From Desulfobacteraceae bacterium (GTDB taxonomy: Bacteria; Desulfobacterota; Desulfobacteria; Desulfobacterales; Desulfosalsimonadaceae), in contig PUOB01000051.1 in assembly GCA_003551985.1 (NCBI GenBank), positions 1-6,384 of the forward strand: 6,384 bases of DNA, given 5' to 3'. The position numbers and the translations under genes were made by a program. The stretch's first letter is position 1. Each line of letters starts with the position of its first letter. Positions 5,365-6,384 of the stretch are shown here, piece by piece. Below the pieces are notes generated by a model that saw nothing but the letters and a program-made list of their open reading frames with translations, had not been told where the DNA came from and did no database searches.

Positions 5365-5387
5365 GAAAAAATAGCGTTTTTCATTGC
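5361..5387. promoter_or_regulatory. Inverted repeat between the divergent promoters
   Basis: GCAAGAAAAA (5361-5370) pairs with TTTTTC plus TTGC (5377-5387) with a single unpaired A at 5383 and a 6-base loop. Its ends coincide with the candidate -35 boxes facing each way (TTGCAT on the minus strand, TTGCGA on the plus strand), so it may be a shared site or simply the symmetry of back-to-back promoters. Confidence 0.3.
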
Positions 5388-5413
5388 GATTTTTGAAAAG
5401 GTTGATATATAGT
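5384..5413 (+). promoter_or_regulatory. Candidate promoter of the cysteine-cluster gene
   Basis: TTGCGA (5384-5389) and TATAGT (5408-5413) are 18 bases apart on the plus strand. Transcription would begin near 5420 and give a leader of about 135 bases before the ATG at 5556. The stretch 5264-5555 has no recognisable gene: it holds the two divergent promoters, the hairpin at 5488-5513 and the hexamer array. Confidence 0.3.
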
Positions 5414-5487
5414 GCTCCAACGAAATCCAGGTGTCTGCCAACAAGGCGAAAGATTTTCCCCCCTGCGGGCGGTGCCGCTGCGCGTGA

Positions 5488-5513
5488 ATTCCCTGGAAGC
5501 ACTTTCCGGGAAT
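5488..5513 (+). other. Hairpin in the leader of the cysteine-cluster gene
   Basis: ATTCCC (5488-5493) pairs with GGGAAT (5508-5513), then after one T-C mismatch five more pairs form (GGAAG with CTTTC, one G-U), with a tight loop. No T run follows on either strand, so it is not a terminator. It could be a leader structure or a protein site. Confidence 0.4.
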
Positions 5514-5524
5514 GCGTTGAGACA

Positions 5525-5560
5525 ATCCAAATTGAAATCGAAATCGACATCGAATATGAA
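5525..5560 (+). repeat. Imperfect hexamer tandem array (6 units)
   Basis: Six units in phase: ATCCAA, ATTGAA, ATCGAA, ATCGAC, ATCGAA, TATGAA. The last unit contains the proposed ATG start of the downstream gene (5556). In one plus frame the array would encode alternating Ile-Glu/Asp. It takes the place where a Shine-Dalgarno would be expected. Confidence 0.7.
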
Positions 5561-6296
5561 TACTCTGGAGGAAAGCGAGGTTTTCGCCATTGCCGAAGAC
5601 CAGCCGTTCAATTTCCGCTGCGCCCCGAATGTGCCATGTTTTAATGCCTGCTGCAGGGATTTGAACCAGTACCTGTCGCCTTATGACGTGCTGCGGCTCA
5701 AAAAAAATCTGGGCGTTTCATCCGCCGTGTTCCTCGAAACGTACACGCTCCGGCATGACGGCCCCCGGTCCGGTCTTCCGGTCGTAACGCTCAGGCCCCA
5801 ACGCGCCCCGGAATTAAAATGTCCGTTTGTTACATCCCGGGGGTGCGGGGTTTACGCGGATCGGCCGGCTTCCTGCAGGACCTATCCCGTTATGCGGATG
5901 GCCGGGAGAGACCGGATGACCGGGAATATCCGTGAGGAATACCTGCTGCTCCACGAGCCGCATTGCCGCGGTTTTGAAACGGACCGGAAGCTTACCGTTC
6001 GGGATTATATGGAAGAGCAGGGGGTATTGCCCTACAATGCGGCCAACGATGATTTTCTTCGGATCCTTGGCGTCAAGCAGCAAAAGCATCCAGGGATGCT
6101 GCCGAAGGATGTTTCGGACAGGATATACACCGCACTGTATGATTCGGATCGCTTTATCGCGGAGAGGGGGGGCGCCGGGGCCGAAAACGGCGTTGGGATA
6201 TCCGGTCATCTATCGGATTTTATATCCACGGATCAAGATGACGGGGCCTTGCTCCAGGCCGCGTATGATTATGTGATTGGGTGTCTTGATTCGTAA
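5556..6296 (+). CDS. YkgJ/CxxCxxCC-family cysteine-cluster protein
   Basis: A 246-residue soluble protein without signal peptide or membrane segment. Its N-terminal half carries the cysteine pattern of the YkgJ-type family (Pfam CxxCxxCC, a putative zinc- or iron-chelating domain): FRC at 20-22, C28, C32 and C33, then CPFVTSRGCGVYADRPASCR at 89-108 with C89, C97 and C107, followed by the YPV that usually ends this block, and C137 in EPHCRGF. These eight cysteines probably hold a metal or an Fe-S cluster. Residues 145-246 are less conserved and helical in character, with a ninth cysteine at 243. The biochemical role of the family is not established. The ATG at 5556 is chosen because it lies 16 residues before the conserved FNFRC, but no Shine-Dalgarno precedes it; the frame stays open upstream with GTG at 5484 and TTG at 5517 as alternatives. 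It is divergent from infC, so a functional link to translation is not shown. Confidence 0.85.
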   Translation: MNTLEESEVFAIAEDQPFNFRCAPNVPCFNACCRDLNQYLSPYDVLRLKKNLGVSSAVFLETYTLRHDGPRSGLPVVTLRPQRAPELKCPFVTSRGCGVYADRPASCRTYPVMRMAGRDRMTGNIREEYLLLHEPHCRGFETDRKLTVRDYMEEQGVLPYNAANDDFLRILGVKQQKHPGMLPKDVSDRIYTALYDSDRFIAERGGAGAENGVGISGHLSDFISTDQDDGALLQAAYDYVIGCLDS

Positions 6297-6318
6297 AAAA
6301 CAGGGCGGATGATAATAT

Positions 6319-6380
6319 GACGGCTTCGTAAAAAGTCCAATATCTGCGTTATGCGAAATTTCTCAGAATTTCACGTACGC
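6319..6380 (+). repeat. Probable dispersed palindromic repeat at the right edge
   Basis: After the cysteine-cluster gene, GACGGCTTCGTAAAAAGTC (6319-6337) contains a second copy of TCGTAAAAAG (6326-6335). It is followed by an imperfect 35-base palindrome (6346-6380): GCGT/ACGC at the ends, ATG/CGT inside (one G-T pair), and a perfect GAAATT/AATTTC stem (6355-6360 with 6367-6372) around a 6-base loop. No T run follows, so it is not an ordinary terminator. Similar sequences in other genomes of this group are recalled, not checked. The element may continue past the window. Confidence 0.45.
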
Positions 6381-6384
6381 TTAA

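Noticed and set aside
5238..5525. 95-codon minus-strand reading frame in the infC upstream region
   Set aside because: It has no family resemblance, crosses the promoter region, the T and A runs and the infC Shine-Dalgarno, and has no ribosome site of its own.

Overview
The window looks like a chromosomal segment from a Gram-negative bacterium, most likely a member of the Desulfobacterota (the former sulfate-reducing Deltaproteobacteria). That assignment is an inference from gene order (infC-rpmI-rplT-pheS-pheT-merR), protein character and the repeat-rich intergenic spaces; no phylogenetic marker could be searched. Most of the window is a conserved translation operon on the minus strand. There are no tRNA or rRNA genes, no CRISPR array and no transposase.

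Layout, in transcription order on the minus strand: infC (5263-4739, IF3, starting on a rare AUA codon), a 255-base spacer with several hairpins and a likely intrinsic terminator or attenuator, rpmI (4483-4286, bL35), a 187-base spacer with two more hairpins, rplT (4098-3748, bL20), a 17-base gap, pheS (3730-2723), a 1-base gap, pheT (2721-301), then an intergenic region built from two inverted blocks of a 7-base repeat, and the first 39 codons of a MerR-family regulator (118-1) running off the left edge. On the plus strand, divergent from infC, is one gene (5556-6296) for a YkgJ/CxxCxxCC-type cysteine-cluster protein of unknown function. The right edge (6319-6384) carries a palindromic sequence that resembles a dispersed repeat.

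How the genes work together: IF3, bL35 and bL20 serve translation initiation and 50S assembly, and PheS and PheT form the (alpha-beta)2 phenylalanyl-tRNA synthetase. In well-studied bacteria IF3 represses its own message through its non-AUG start codon, and bL20 represses rpmI-rplT through mRNA structure. The AUA start and the two long, hairpin-rich spacers around rpmI suggest both kinds of control may exist here, with leader structures of their own.

The genes are mostly ordinary. The parts worth a second look lie between them: the inverted heptamer array whose first unit supplies the pheT stop codon, the structured spacers around rpmI, the infC AUA start, a six-codon mini-ORF linking rplT to a TTG-initiated pheS, and a hexamer array running into the start of the cysteine-cluster gene. 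No convincing wholly new multi-gene system was found.
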